Below, in pieces: positions 34,311 through 40,142 of a stretch of DNA of 64,000 bases (position 1 is the first letter of the stretch; each line of letters opens with the position of its first letter). The DNA is taken from the NCBI GenBank assembly GCA_965222175.1, contig OZ244938.1:1798001-1862000 (forward strand). Direction: 5' to 3'. The position numbers were made by a program, and so were the translations under genes. This stretch comes from NORP240 sp965222175. Lineage in GTDB: Bacteria > Pseudomonadota > Gammaproteobacteria > Pseudomonadales > Pseudohongiellaceae. The notes under the pieces are model-generated. The model had not been told where the DNA came from. It made no database searches and saw only the letters and a program-made list of their open reading frames with translations.

Positions 34311-34661
34311 ATGGAAAATCTCGGGAAAACAGCGGGAATAGTGGCGCTGCTGCTGGCAGCCTGGGTCGGTCTTATCGTGTACAGCAACCAGGCAGTGGAT
34401 CCTGGCAGCTACGAGATCCTGGGAGGGCAGGCCATATTCACGTTTGTCGAAGTGGATCCGCAAACAGGCGTCAGTGACTCTGAACTTGCCCGGCTATCGA
34501 ATCAGATTTGCGACGGGGAGCCAGTTTGTGGCGTGATGTACTGGACTGACAGGAGTGAGGCAGCCACCGAGCTGCCAATGACTGAAGCCCAGCTCGAGTC
34601 GATGCTGGCTCAATTCAACATCAACCGGAATACTGGGCTGGAAGAACTCGTACGGTTTTGA
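34311..34661 (+). CDS. Membrane-anchored periplasmic protein next to the repressor (possible moron)
   Basis: The 116-residue protein from ATG 34311 has an N-terminal membrane helix (about residues 7-25) and a periplasmic domain with two Cys (ICDGEPVC near 66-73) that could form a disulphide. It lies alone, rightward, between the leftward operator and the convergent repressor gene. That is where temperate phages often carry genes expressed in the lysogen, such as superinfection-exclusion factors. No family is recognised and the role is inferred only from position and topology. Confidence 0.6.
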   Translation: MENLGKTAGIVALLLAAWVGLIVYSNQAVDPGSYEILGGQAIFTFVEVDPQTGVSDSELARLSNQICDGEPVCGVMYWTDRSEAATELPMTEAQLESMLAQFNINRNTGLEELVRF

Positions 34662-34665
34662 GTGT

Positions 34666-35280
34666 TTAGGTGGTGAAGTCCTGGAACAGGACGGCATATT
34701 CCACTTTGCCGATGCACTTTGCCTCGGGGTCGGTGATCGTGCCGTAGTCTTTATTGATCGCCTGTAGGATTTTCTCCGGTCCATTTTTCCTGAAACGCCT
34801 GCATACTACCTCTCCGTCGGCCAGGTTGAATATTCCTATTTTCCCTGCCGATATGGATTTTGAGGGACGGACAATCAGGGTGGCACCTTCCGGGATAGAG
34901 CCTGCCTCGTCACCGTGCATCGAGTCATCTTGCATGATCGTGGCAAACCAGTTGCTTTCCACGACGCCGTAGAACAGCGTGAAGGTGTCGACGGATTTCA
35001 ACGATCTTGGAAAGTTCGAGATTTGCTTGTCGGTGAGTAACGGCAGGCTGTTTATCTGGGGTTCCGTGTTGCCGTCCGGGGAGTGGTGCTGGTTACCGAA
35101 TCGTAGCCAGCCGGCGTTGACGCCGATTACCTGTGCAATTTTCTCGATTCGTCGAGGGTTCAGGACCTCTCCTGACTCGATTTGATTGATTGCCTGTTGT
35201 GATAAGCCAACGGCATCGCCCAGTTGTTTTTGAGTGATACCAGCCTTGATTCTGGCGTCACGAAGTCTCTTCCCTAACAT
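34666..35280 (-). CDS. CI/LexA-type phage repressor, probably non-cleavable
   Basis: The 204-residue protein has an N-terminal XRE helix-turn-helix (about residues 4-58, ITQKQLGDAVGLSQQAINQIESG) and a C-terminal S24 domain. The serine of the self-cleavage dyad is kept (DDSM, Ser120), but the Lys-Lys expected in the VxKKL segment is Arg161-Arg162 (EVVCRRF). The Ala-Gly cleavage site expected after PLLxxxQ is Ile87-Ser88 (PLLTDKQIS). It should hold lysogeny but not be inactivated by RecA-driven autocleavage. AAGGTGA precedes the ATG, and operators lie between it and cro. Confidence 0.9.
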   Translation of the reverse strand: MLGKRLRDARIKAGITQKQLGDAVGLSQQAINQIESGEVLNPRRIEKIAQVIGVNAGWLRFGNQHHSPDGNTEPQINSLPLLTDKQISNFPRSLKSVDTFTLFYGVVESNWFATIMQDDSMHGDEAGSIPEGATLIVRPSKSISAGKIGIFNLADGEVVCRRFRKNGPEKILQAINKDYGTITDPEAKCIGKVEYAVLFQDFTT

Positions 35281-35286
35281 AAAATC

Positions 35287-35359
35287 ACCTTACAACTTCC
35301 AGTTGTGGCAGACAAAACTCTAATATTGGTTGCCAAAAAACAAGTCCAGCTTGTATATT
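35287..35359. promoter_or_regulatory. Divergent repressor/cro promoters with two 15-bp operators (OR-like)
   Basis: Two palindromes lie here: ACAACTTCCAGTTGT at 35292-35306 and ACAAGTCCAGCTTGT at 35340-35354. The rightward promoter reads TTGCCA (35330-35335), 18 bp, TATATT (35354-35359), with the second operator in the spacer. A weaker leftward promoter for the repressor reads TTGTCT, 17 bp, TAAGGT (minus strand, 35315 to 35287), with the first operator in its spacer. Both predicted start points fall at or within two bases of the ATG codons. Confidence 0.75.
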
Positions 35360-35367
35360 TGCGACCC

Positions 35368-35583
35368 ATGGCCGATAAATCCTTTGAAGTTGAGTTCTCC
35401 AAAGCACTTGGTTTTGCCAAAAGCCAGGCACGAATTGGGGAGATCTGTAACGTCTCGCAGCAATCAGTGAGCCTGTACCGGGCTAATCGAAAGATGCCGG
35501 TGAAGCGGGCTGAGCTCCTGGTCAAGCAGTTCCCGGATCTCGACTTCAAGATCCTGATCGGGGTCGATTCCGACGATCTGTAA
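35368..35583 (+). CDS. Cro-like helix-turn-helix regulator
   Basis: ATG 35368 gives a 71-residue protein (MADKSFEVEFSKALGF) with one helix-turn-helix: the region GEICNVSQQSVSLYRANRKMP, near residues 24-44, has the Cro/YdaS pattern. It is divergent from the repressor and directly downstream of the operator-bearing promoter, the position of cro. A GTG at 35305 is in frame but lies upstream of the predicted transcription start. There is no Shine-Dalgarno site, so the mRNA may be leaderless. Confidence 0.82.
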   Translation: MADKSFEVEFSKALGFAKSQARIGEICNVSQQSVSLYRANRKMPVKRAELLVKQFPDLDFKILIGVDSDDL

Positions 35584-35642
35584 CCGGCCGCGCCTCACAG
35601 CTTTTGGCCCACGCAACCACAACAACAACCAGGAGCCCGCGT

Positions 35643-35990
35643 ATGGCCGCCAGAACCTTGAGTGTGAAAGTCATTGTCAAAACGCCCCTGAAAAAGGGCT
35701 TGGATGAGCTGATCGACGAGCTGACCGCCCGCCTGAAGAAATCAGAAATCAGCCAGGAGGATTGCAACTACATCGTCGACGCAATGGATCGCAACATGGC
35801 TCAGCTCTACACCACGCGCCAGATAACGGTGCCGAAGGAAAAGGGCGGACCGCTGGTAGCGCTCGAGGTCGGGGCCAGCGACACCTTCTGGACAGTTCTT
35901 TCCTTTCTCAAGTGCGGGCACATCGATTCACTTCTGACCTATGTGAAGGCAATGGATGACCGCCGTCTCAATCAATCTGAAACAACATAA
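35643..35990 (+). CDS. Hypothetical early protein in the cII position
   Basis: ATG 35643 is preceded by AGGAGC. The 115-residue protein (MAARTLSVKVIVKTPLKKG) is mostly helical, with a charged N-terminal half rich in Lys and Glu (LIDELTARLKKSEISQEDC). No DNA-binding motif is evident and no family is recognised. It is the second gene of the rightward early operon, between cro and the replication gene, where lambdoid phages place cII-like regulators. Confidence 0.62.
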   Translation: MAARTLSVKVIVKTPLKKGLDELIDELTARLKKSEISQEDCNYIVDAMDRNMAQLYTTRQITVPKEKGGPLVALEVGASDTFWTVLSFLKCGHIDSLLTYVKAMDDRRLNQSETT

Positions 35991-36008
35991 TCAAACAGGG
36001 GCTATTCA

Positions 36009-36764
36009 ATGAAATGGTGGAAGAGTCACAGTGATCTCTATCAAACGCCGGAAATGATCAAGCTGGTAAACCGGTTCGGTTTCGCCGGTGCCGGGTTCTA
36101 CAACTTCTGCAAATCGCAGATCGCCATGGACGTCAGCAAGGAGAATCTGACCTTCGAATTGCGCTATGACGTCGAGACCCTGGCGATCATGGGCAGGGCC
36201 GAGGAAACCGACTGCCAGGCCATGCTCGACTACCTGGTCGAGCTCGGTTTATTGGAGCTGAAGCAGGGGAAAATCACCTGTATGGCGTTGATTGGTGAGA
36301 TTGAGAACTCCATTGTAAAAAGCCCGCAGATCAAAGACTTGCAGGAGCGCTTAAAAAAGCTGAAGGCGGAAGGGCGGCCCGACCCCGGAAGCGAAAAAGC
36401 AAGCCGGGATGATCCTGAACCTTCCGGGACAGTCCGGGACGATCCGGGACAGTCCGGGATGGTCCGGGAAGAGTTCGGACTAGATTTAGATTTAGATACT
36501 ACTACTCCTAACTATTCAATAATCCCGCGCGCGTTTAAACCGTCGCACTTGTGCCTGAAGCTTTTGGAGGACGACCTGGTGCCTCCGTGGTTCATCGATG
36601 AGTACTTGCGGGAATTTCGGCTGTTTTGGTCCGAGTCAGGTGCCCGCAAGGCGTCCTGGTCAATGATTTTTTACCGGCAGTGCGCTGAGCAATGGCGGCT
36701 GCAACGCCCAAGTGGCGATGGGGGTGGCTATGCTGCTCGACGACAGGCAGAAGTTAATCATTGA
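36009..36764 (+). CDS. Replication initiation/organiser protein (lambda O or DnaT-like)
   Basis: The 251-residue protein has an N-terminal domain resembling phage DUF4373-type replication proteins (MKWWKSHSDLYQTPEMIKLV, GAGFYNFCK), a low-complexity linker (about residues 125-175) and a C-terminal DnaT-like segment (FIDEYLREFRLFW...KASWSMIFYRQC) that probably binds ssDNA or the host helicase. The linker is encoded by ten-bp iterons followed by an AT-rich tract, which look like the phage origin. Its place after cro and before Q matches lambda O. The exact family is not certain. Confidence 0.78.
   Translation: MKWWKSHSDLYQTPEMIKLVNRFGFAGAGFYNFCKSQIAMDVSKENLTFELRYDVETLAIMGRAEETDCQAMLDYLVELGLLELKQGKITCMALIGEIENSIVKSPQIKDLQERLKKLKAEGRPDPGSEKASRDDPEPSGTVRDDPGQSGMVREEFGLDLDLDTTTPNYSIIPRAFKPSHLCLKLLEDDLVPPWFIDEYLREFRLFWSESGARKASWSMIFYRQCAEQWRLQRPSGDGGGYAARRQAEVNH
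36401..36525. repeat. Iteron array and AT-rich tract, probable prophage replication origin
   Basis: Five contiguous 10-bp units of consensus NNTCCGGGAC occupy 36421-36470, with three degenerate units at the same period on the flanks (36401, 36411, 36471). One unit per helical turn places all sites on one DNA face. Directly downstream, 36480-36525 is AT-rich with TAGATT repeats, a candidate unwinding element. The array lies inside the replication gene, as lambda ori lies inside gene O. Confidence 0.68.
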
Positions 36765-36990
36765 GACCGCGATGGCAAATCCGGCCCTGCTGACACGCTG
36801 GGAGCAGAGTTTCGTCAAGAACATCGACGACCTGCGCTACCGGTACCGGGCCCGGAATTATTTCCTGACCAAGGCACAAGACGAGATTCTTGAGCAGATC
36901 GGCCGCAAGGTGGAACACGTCTTCCCCCGGGATAAGCGCCCAGGCATCGAGGATCACCTGCTGGAACACCTGAAAAAAATGTTCGGTTAG
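36730..36990 (+). CDS. Hypothetical phage protein after the replication gene
   Basis: ATG 36730, with GGGGGT 5 bases upstream, gives an 86-residue, helix-rich, charged protein (MLLDDRQKLIIETAMANPAL, RYRYRARNYF). It overlaps the end of the replication gene by 35 bp. An earlier in-frame GTG at 36712 is possible. Its position is that of a helicase loader such as lambda P, but it is much shorter and no similarity is seen. Confidence 0.65.
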   Translation: MLLDDRQKLIIETAMANPALLTRWEQSFVKNIDDLRYRYRARNYFLTKAQDEILEQIGRKVEHVFPRDKRPGIEDHLLEHLKKMFG

Positions 36991-36994
36991 ACGC

Positions 36995-37471
36995 ATGGAC
37001 AACGAGAAAAACTACCCGCCAGAGCTGCTGACCCAGCTGAAGTCAGCTGACAAGGGTGTAGGCGCTCGGGGAGGGTTGACGGAAGCGGGCACGCGGATCC
37101 TCACCGCCGCAGAATCTTTCCCGGCCACGTTTAACACGAACGACCTGATCATCAGGATATGGGAACAAACTGGCAGGGTTGAAAAGCGATCAAGTCTCCA
37201 GTCCAGCTACGCAAGTTTGATCAGAGGCGGCTGGCTCAAGCGGGTCGAGCATGGGCGTTACCAGGTGGCTAAAAAGCTGGATTCCGAGGGGAAGCAGTCC
37301 CCGTCCAGACCCAAGCCGCCACCACCGATCCACTATTACCAGGCGGACCGAATCTGCGCGGAGTGCGGTGACGTGATAGATCTGACAGGCAGGATCGGAA
37401 AGCTGGAACAGAACGGCAGGGCGTTTTGCTCTGCGCAGTGTTTGAAAGAATTCAGGCGAAGCGGGTTGTGA
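36995..37471 (+). CDS. Winged-helix and zinc-ribbon protein of unknown function
   Basis: The 158-residue protein has a probable winged-helix domain (about residues 28-92: TRILTAAESFPATFNTNDLI, ASLIRGGWLKRV, GRYQV), a proline-rich linker, and a C-terminal zinc site with CAEC near 118 and CSAQC near 145. This suggests a DNA-binding regulator or recombination accessory protein. No family is recognised. It is in the rightward early operon just before the DUF1064 gene. Confidence 0.66.
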   Translation: MDNEKNYPPELLTQLKSADKGVGARGGLTEAGTRILTAAESFPATFNTNDLIIRIWEQTGRVEKRSSLQSSYASLIRGGWLKRVEHGRYQVAKKLDSEGKQSPSRPKPPPPIHYYQADRICAECGDVIDLTGRIGKLEQNGRAFCSAQCLKEFRRSGL

Positions 37472-37477
37472 GGATTA

Positions 37478-37975
37478 GTGAGACTGACCGAGGAAGAATA
37501 CCAGGCCCTGGTGGCCGCCAGGCAGAAAAGCCAGGCTACCCCGCGTCCGGGCGCCGGCAAGATCGAGGATCCCGACAAACACCAGGTGATCGCTCGGGCC
37601 AGCACTCTGACCGGCCCGGCCGGTATGAACAAGACCGAAAAGCGCTACCTGGACGAAGTGCTGACCCCGAAGGTCAAGACCGGTGAGATCTTCAGGGTCG
37701 ACTTCGAAACGGTGCGGCGCCGGATCTCCATCGAGGGAGCGAGGTGCTGGTATCTGATCGACTTCGAGGTCACCTTGGCCAACGGCGCGGTGGAGTACCA
37801 CGAGGTGAAGGGCCCTCACATCCACGAGGATTCCCTGATCAAGTTCAAGGCAGCAATGCAAATCTACAGGCACTACCGCTGGGTGATGGCTCAGGACGAT
37901 GGTGAGAAATGGGTAATCAGGCTCGACAGCCGGCAGGCAGACAGGGTACCGGGGTTCTCAGTTGGACACGGGTAA
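37478..37975 (+). CDS. DUF1064 PD-(D/E)xK nuclease-like protein
   Basis: The 165-residue protein has the DUF1064 layout: beta strand YLIDFEVTLANG (Asp of the fold) followed by YHEVKGPHIHEDSLIKFKA, giving the D...ExK triad of the restriction-endonuclease-like fold. Phage members are presumed to be recombination or Holliday-junction nucleases; activity is inferred. The start is GTG 37478. The N-terminal 50 residues are unconserved. Confidence 0.8.
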   Translation: MRLTEEEYQALVAARQKSQATPRPGAGKIEDPDKHQVIARASTLTGPAGMNKTEKRYLDEVLTPKVKTGEIFRVDFETVRRRISIEGARCWYLIDFEVTLANGAVEYHEVKGPHIHEDSLIKFKAAMQIYRHYRWVMAQDDGEKWVIRLDSRQADRVPGFSVGHG

Positions 37976-38241
37976 ACAAGTACTACCTGGATTCCGTCGG
38001 CGGACGGTATCGAATCAGCAAAATCAACGTAAGTGACGGGACGATCTACCTGGCGTTCTGCAGAGAGCGCCGGCAATGGGTCGACGGGAACAACCCGAAG
38101 AGCTGGAGCGCGTACGACACCGGACTGATCGCAAAATGTAAGACCGCCAGGCAGGCCATGGCCGTTTGTGAGCAGTACGAATTCGATTACCAGGCCAGCA
38201 ATGTTGATGGGATGTACTATGGCGTCGGTTTTACTGGTTAA
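37909..38241 (+). CDS. Hypothetical phage protein
   Basis: The 110-residue protein overlaps the DUF1064 gene by 67 bp in another frame; ATG 37909 is the only usable start. From residue 20 it reads like a small beta-rich domain (VNKYYLDSVGGRYRISKI, TIYLAFCRERRQWVDG) followed by a helix (TARQAMAVCEQYE). The family is unknown. The first 18 residues may be an artefact of the overlap. Confidence 0.62.
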   Translation: MGNQARQPAGRQGTGVLSWTRVNKYYLDSVGGRYRISKINVSDGTIYLAFCRERRQWVDGNNPKSWSAYDTGLIAKCKTARQAMAVCEQYEFDYQASNVDGMYYGVGFTG

Positions 38242-38680
38242 GTTTGATCAGGAGCGCTACAAGGAACACATGCAGGACTGGGCAGACTACGTGCGACGGG
38301 TCGATGGCCATCAGTCGGGCTCGTTCGGCACCGCCAGCGCCATGCCAAACCGCCTGGGGTTCTACCGGGGTGGCCAGGAGAACATCCTGCGGAAGAATCC
38401 CTACACAGCCCGGGGCAGGCAATCCGAATCCGATGCCCCGAAGCAATTCTATCCCGAGGGCTTCGACACCGAAGAATTCATCAGTATGGCAGTGGACAAC
38501 CTGCGCCAGGCAAACCCAGGCGCCGCCGCCGCCGTTGAGCAGCAATTTCTGAAGCGTGGAGCCAGCTCTGAAAAGGCCGAGCGGCTCGGCATCACCCTGC
38601 CGCTGTACAAGAATCGCTTGGCCATCGCCAAGACGTACATCTGCGCCTACATGCGTGGACTGAAGCAAAAAGCGACGTAG
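38219..38680 (+). CDS. Q-like late antiterminator
   Basis: The 153-residue protein from ATG 38219 ends in a sigma-region-4-like helix-turn-helix stretch (AAAVEQQFLKRGASSEKAERLGITLPLYKNRLAIA), as in phage antitermination Q proteins. It lies at the end of the rightward early operon, directly before a strong promoter followed by an intrinsic terminator, the lambda Q-pR'-tR' arrangement. It should let RNA polymerase pass tR' into the lysis and structural genes. Family assignment rests on this context and the C-terminal pattern. Confidence 0.72.
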   Translation: MASVLLVKFDQERYKEHMQDWADYVRRVDGHQSGSFGTASAMPNRLGFYRGGQENILRKNPYTARGRQSESDAPKQFYPEGFDTEEFISMAVDNLRQANPGAAAAVEQQFLKRGASSEKAERLGITLPLYKNRLAIAKTYICAYMRGLKQKAT

Positions 38681-38717
38681 CCCCGCCAAATTCGCGAGAT
38701 TTTATTTTTCCAAACTA

Positions 38718-38746
38718 TTTACATCAAAAGATAATCTTCTTACTAT
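38718..38746 (+). promoter_or_regulatory. Late promoter (pR'-like)
   Basis: TTTACA (38718-38723), a 17-bp spacer and TACTAT (38741-38746) form a good sigma-70 promoter in an AT-rich gap immediately after the Q-like gene. The predicted start near 38753 gives a short leader of about 65 bases ending in the terminator at 38789. Confidence 0.72.
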
Positions 38747-38788
38747 CAGGAGCTATATTGTCACCAGAGGTGGCGGTAGTTCCTTTCC

Positions 38789-38821
38789 AAGCCCGGTGCG
38801 CACAGCGTCCCGGGCTTTTTT
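38789..38821 (+). terminator. Intrinsic terminator downstream of the late promoter (tR'-like)
   Basis: The stem AAGCCCGG/CCGGGCTT (38789-38796 with 38810-38817) is followed by a T-run (TTTTTT, 38816-38821). It lies before the first lysis gene, so late transcription would need the Q-like protein to read through. Confidence 0.85.
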
Positions 38822-39199
38822 ATGCCCGAAAATATGTGCTTTACAGACGCCGAAAAGAGAGACCTCATCAGCAAGGTCAACCAGCACGACAATGACCTCT
38901 CGACCATTCGCAACACTATCCGCGTCTCTGTCACGTTAGCTTCCCTGTTCATGGGGATCATCATTAGCGGATCCAGCTGGTACCTGACTGGCAAGATGGA
39001 ACAGCTCGATGAGCAATCGCTGAGTGATCGCGAGACCGTCGTCGCCCTGGAGTACATTACCCGGGCGATAGAAGCCCACCAGACACCAAGAAACCACCCG
39101 GACAACACGGTGCGGGTGGATCGCCTGGTGGACGACGTGCGGGAACTCACCGTCCAGGTGAGAAACATCATTCAACGGCTGGGATCGCTTCAACAATGA
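38822..39199 (+). CDS. Holin-like membrane protein
   Basis: The 125-residue protein has a soluble N-terminal helix (FTDAEKRDLISKV), one clear membrane helix (about residues 38-57, LASLFMGIIISGSSWYL) and a C-terminal coiled coil (RVDRLVDDVRELTVQV). It is the first gene after the late promoter, in the holin position, but a single span and long cytosolic or periplasmic coil are not a textbook holin. The start at ATG 38822 lies in the terminator T-run; the ATG at 38834 is an alternative. Confidence 0.62.
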   Translation: MPENMCFTDAEKRDLISKVNQHDNDLSTIRNTIRVSVTLASLFMGIIISGSSWYLTGKMEQLDEQSLSDRETVVALEYITRAIEAHQTPRNHPDNTVRVDRLVDDVRELTVQVRNIIQRLGSLQQ

Positions 39200-39699
39200 C
39201 CGCAGAGGAATCGCCGCAAGCAGAGTTTACCTACAAGTTAATGCGCTTCAGCAGCGCGCCATGCAGCACAGAAAGCCTGCTGATGGCAGGGTGTGAAGAG
39301 GGGGACATGCTGTTCCGCTGCTTCGCCCTCGAGGATGAGCACCGAGACGTCAAGGTGGCAGGCAAGACCCGGATCCCCGCCGGCCGGTACGAAATCAAGC
39401 CGCGCACCAAGGGTATGCTGTATCTGGAATTGAAGAAAAAGTACCCCTGGCACGACAAGGGCATGCTGTGGCTGCAGAACGTGCCAGGGTTCAACTGGAT
39501 ATATTTGCATAGTGGCAACCGCCACGGCGACACCAGCGGCTGCATCCTCGTCGGTGACAGCCTGGTGTCAAACGTTGAAGAGGTGGGCGAGGGCTTTGTC
39601 AGCTATTCGGTGAACGCCTACCGCCGGCTCTACAACGAGATCCACGGGCTGCTTGAGAACAAGGTCAGAGTGTTTCTTCTCATCGAGGACCTGGCATGA
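39196..39699 (+). CDS. DUF5675 family protein of the lysis region
   Basis: The 167-residue protein shows the DUF5675 pattern: RCFALEDEHRDVKVAGKTRIPAGRYEI, then WLQNVPGFNWIYLHSGNRHGDTSGCILVG, then a late AYRRLYNEI helix. The HxGN...D-T-x-GCI arrangement resembles L,D-transpeptidase/carboxypeptidase active sites, so murein cutting is possible, but the family is uncharacterised. It overlaps the holin-like gene by 4 bp, the place where an endolysin is expected. Confidence 0.78.
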   Translation: MTAEESPQAEFTYKLMRFSSAPCSTESLLMAGCEEGDMLFRCFALEDEHRDVKVAGKTRIPAGRYEIKPRTKGMLYLELKKKYPWHDKGMLWLQNVPGFNWIYLHSGNRHGDTSGCILVGDSLVSNVEEVGEGFVSYSVNAYRRLYNEIHGLLENKVRVFLLIEDLA

Positions 39700-40142
39700 C
39701 TGGTGGTGCCTACTACATCGACGAGCTGCACGCACGAGCCGTCGACAATGGGTGGGAGCTGACCAAGAAGCTGACGTTTTATTCAGCGGAACTGAACAGG
39801 TTTATCACAGCTTTTCCCGGGTTCTTTACCGACCTGGCCAGCGTCCCCAGGCCTCTGCGCGCCATTGTCCCGGTGGCCAACAGTGTCTGGCGCCGTGCGG
39901 CGGTCACTCACGATCTGCTGTGCGACCCCATCACCCAGCAGTCCATGGGAATTACCCAAACCCAGGCAGACGCGGTTCTGCGGGAAGCCATGATATGCCT
40001 GGGGGTGCCGGCCAGGCGGGCGCAGATCGTCTGGTTCTTTGTCCGGATCTACCAGGCAACCTGGGGCAACCCGAAACGTAAAACAATCAGGCAGTCGACG
40101 AAGCTATGGAACAAATTTTCAAACTGGTGGCGCTCGAAATGA
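39696..40142 (+). CDS. DUF1353 family protein of the lysis region
   Basis: The 148-residue protein fits DUF1353: FFTDLASVPRPLRAIVP, RRAAVTHDLL (conserved HD) and ADAVLREAMICLGVP followed by a helix with FVRIYQ. DUF1353 proteins sit in phage lysis modules and may be peptidoglycan-active; this is not proven. It overlaps its neighbours by 4 bp on both sides (ATGA), so it is coupled to the DUF5675 gene before and the G8 gene after. Confidence 0.82.
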   Translation: MTGGAYYIDELHARAVDNGWELTKKLTFYSAELNRFITAFPGFFTDLASVPRPLRAIVPVANSVWRRAAVTHDLLCDPITQQSMGITQTQADAVLREAMICLGVPARRAQIVWFFVRIYQATWGNPKRKTIRQSTKLWNKFSNWWRSK

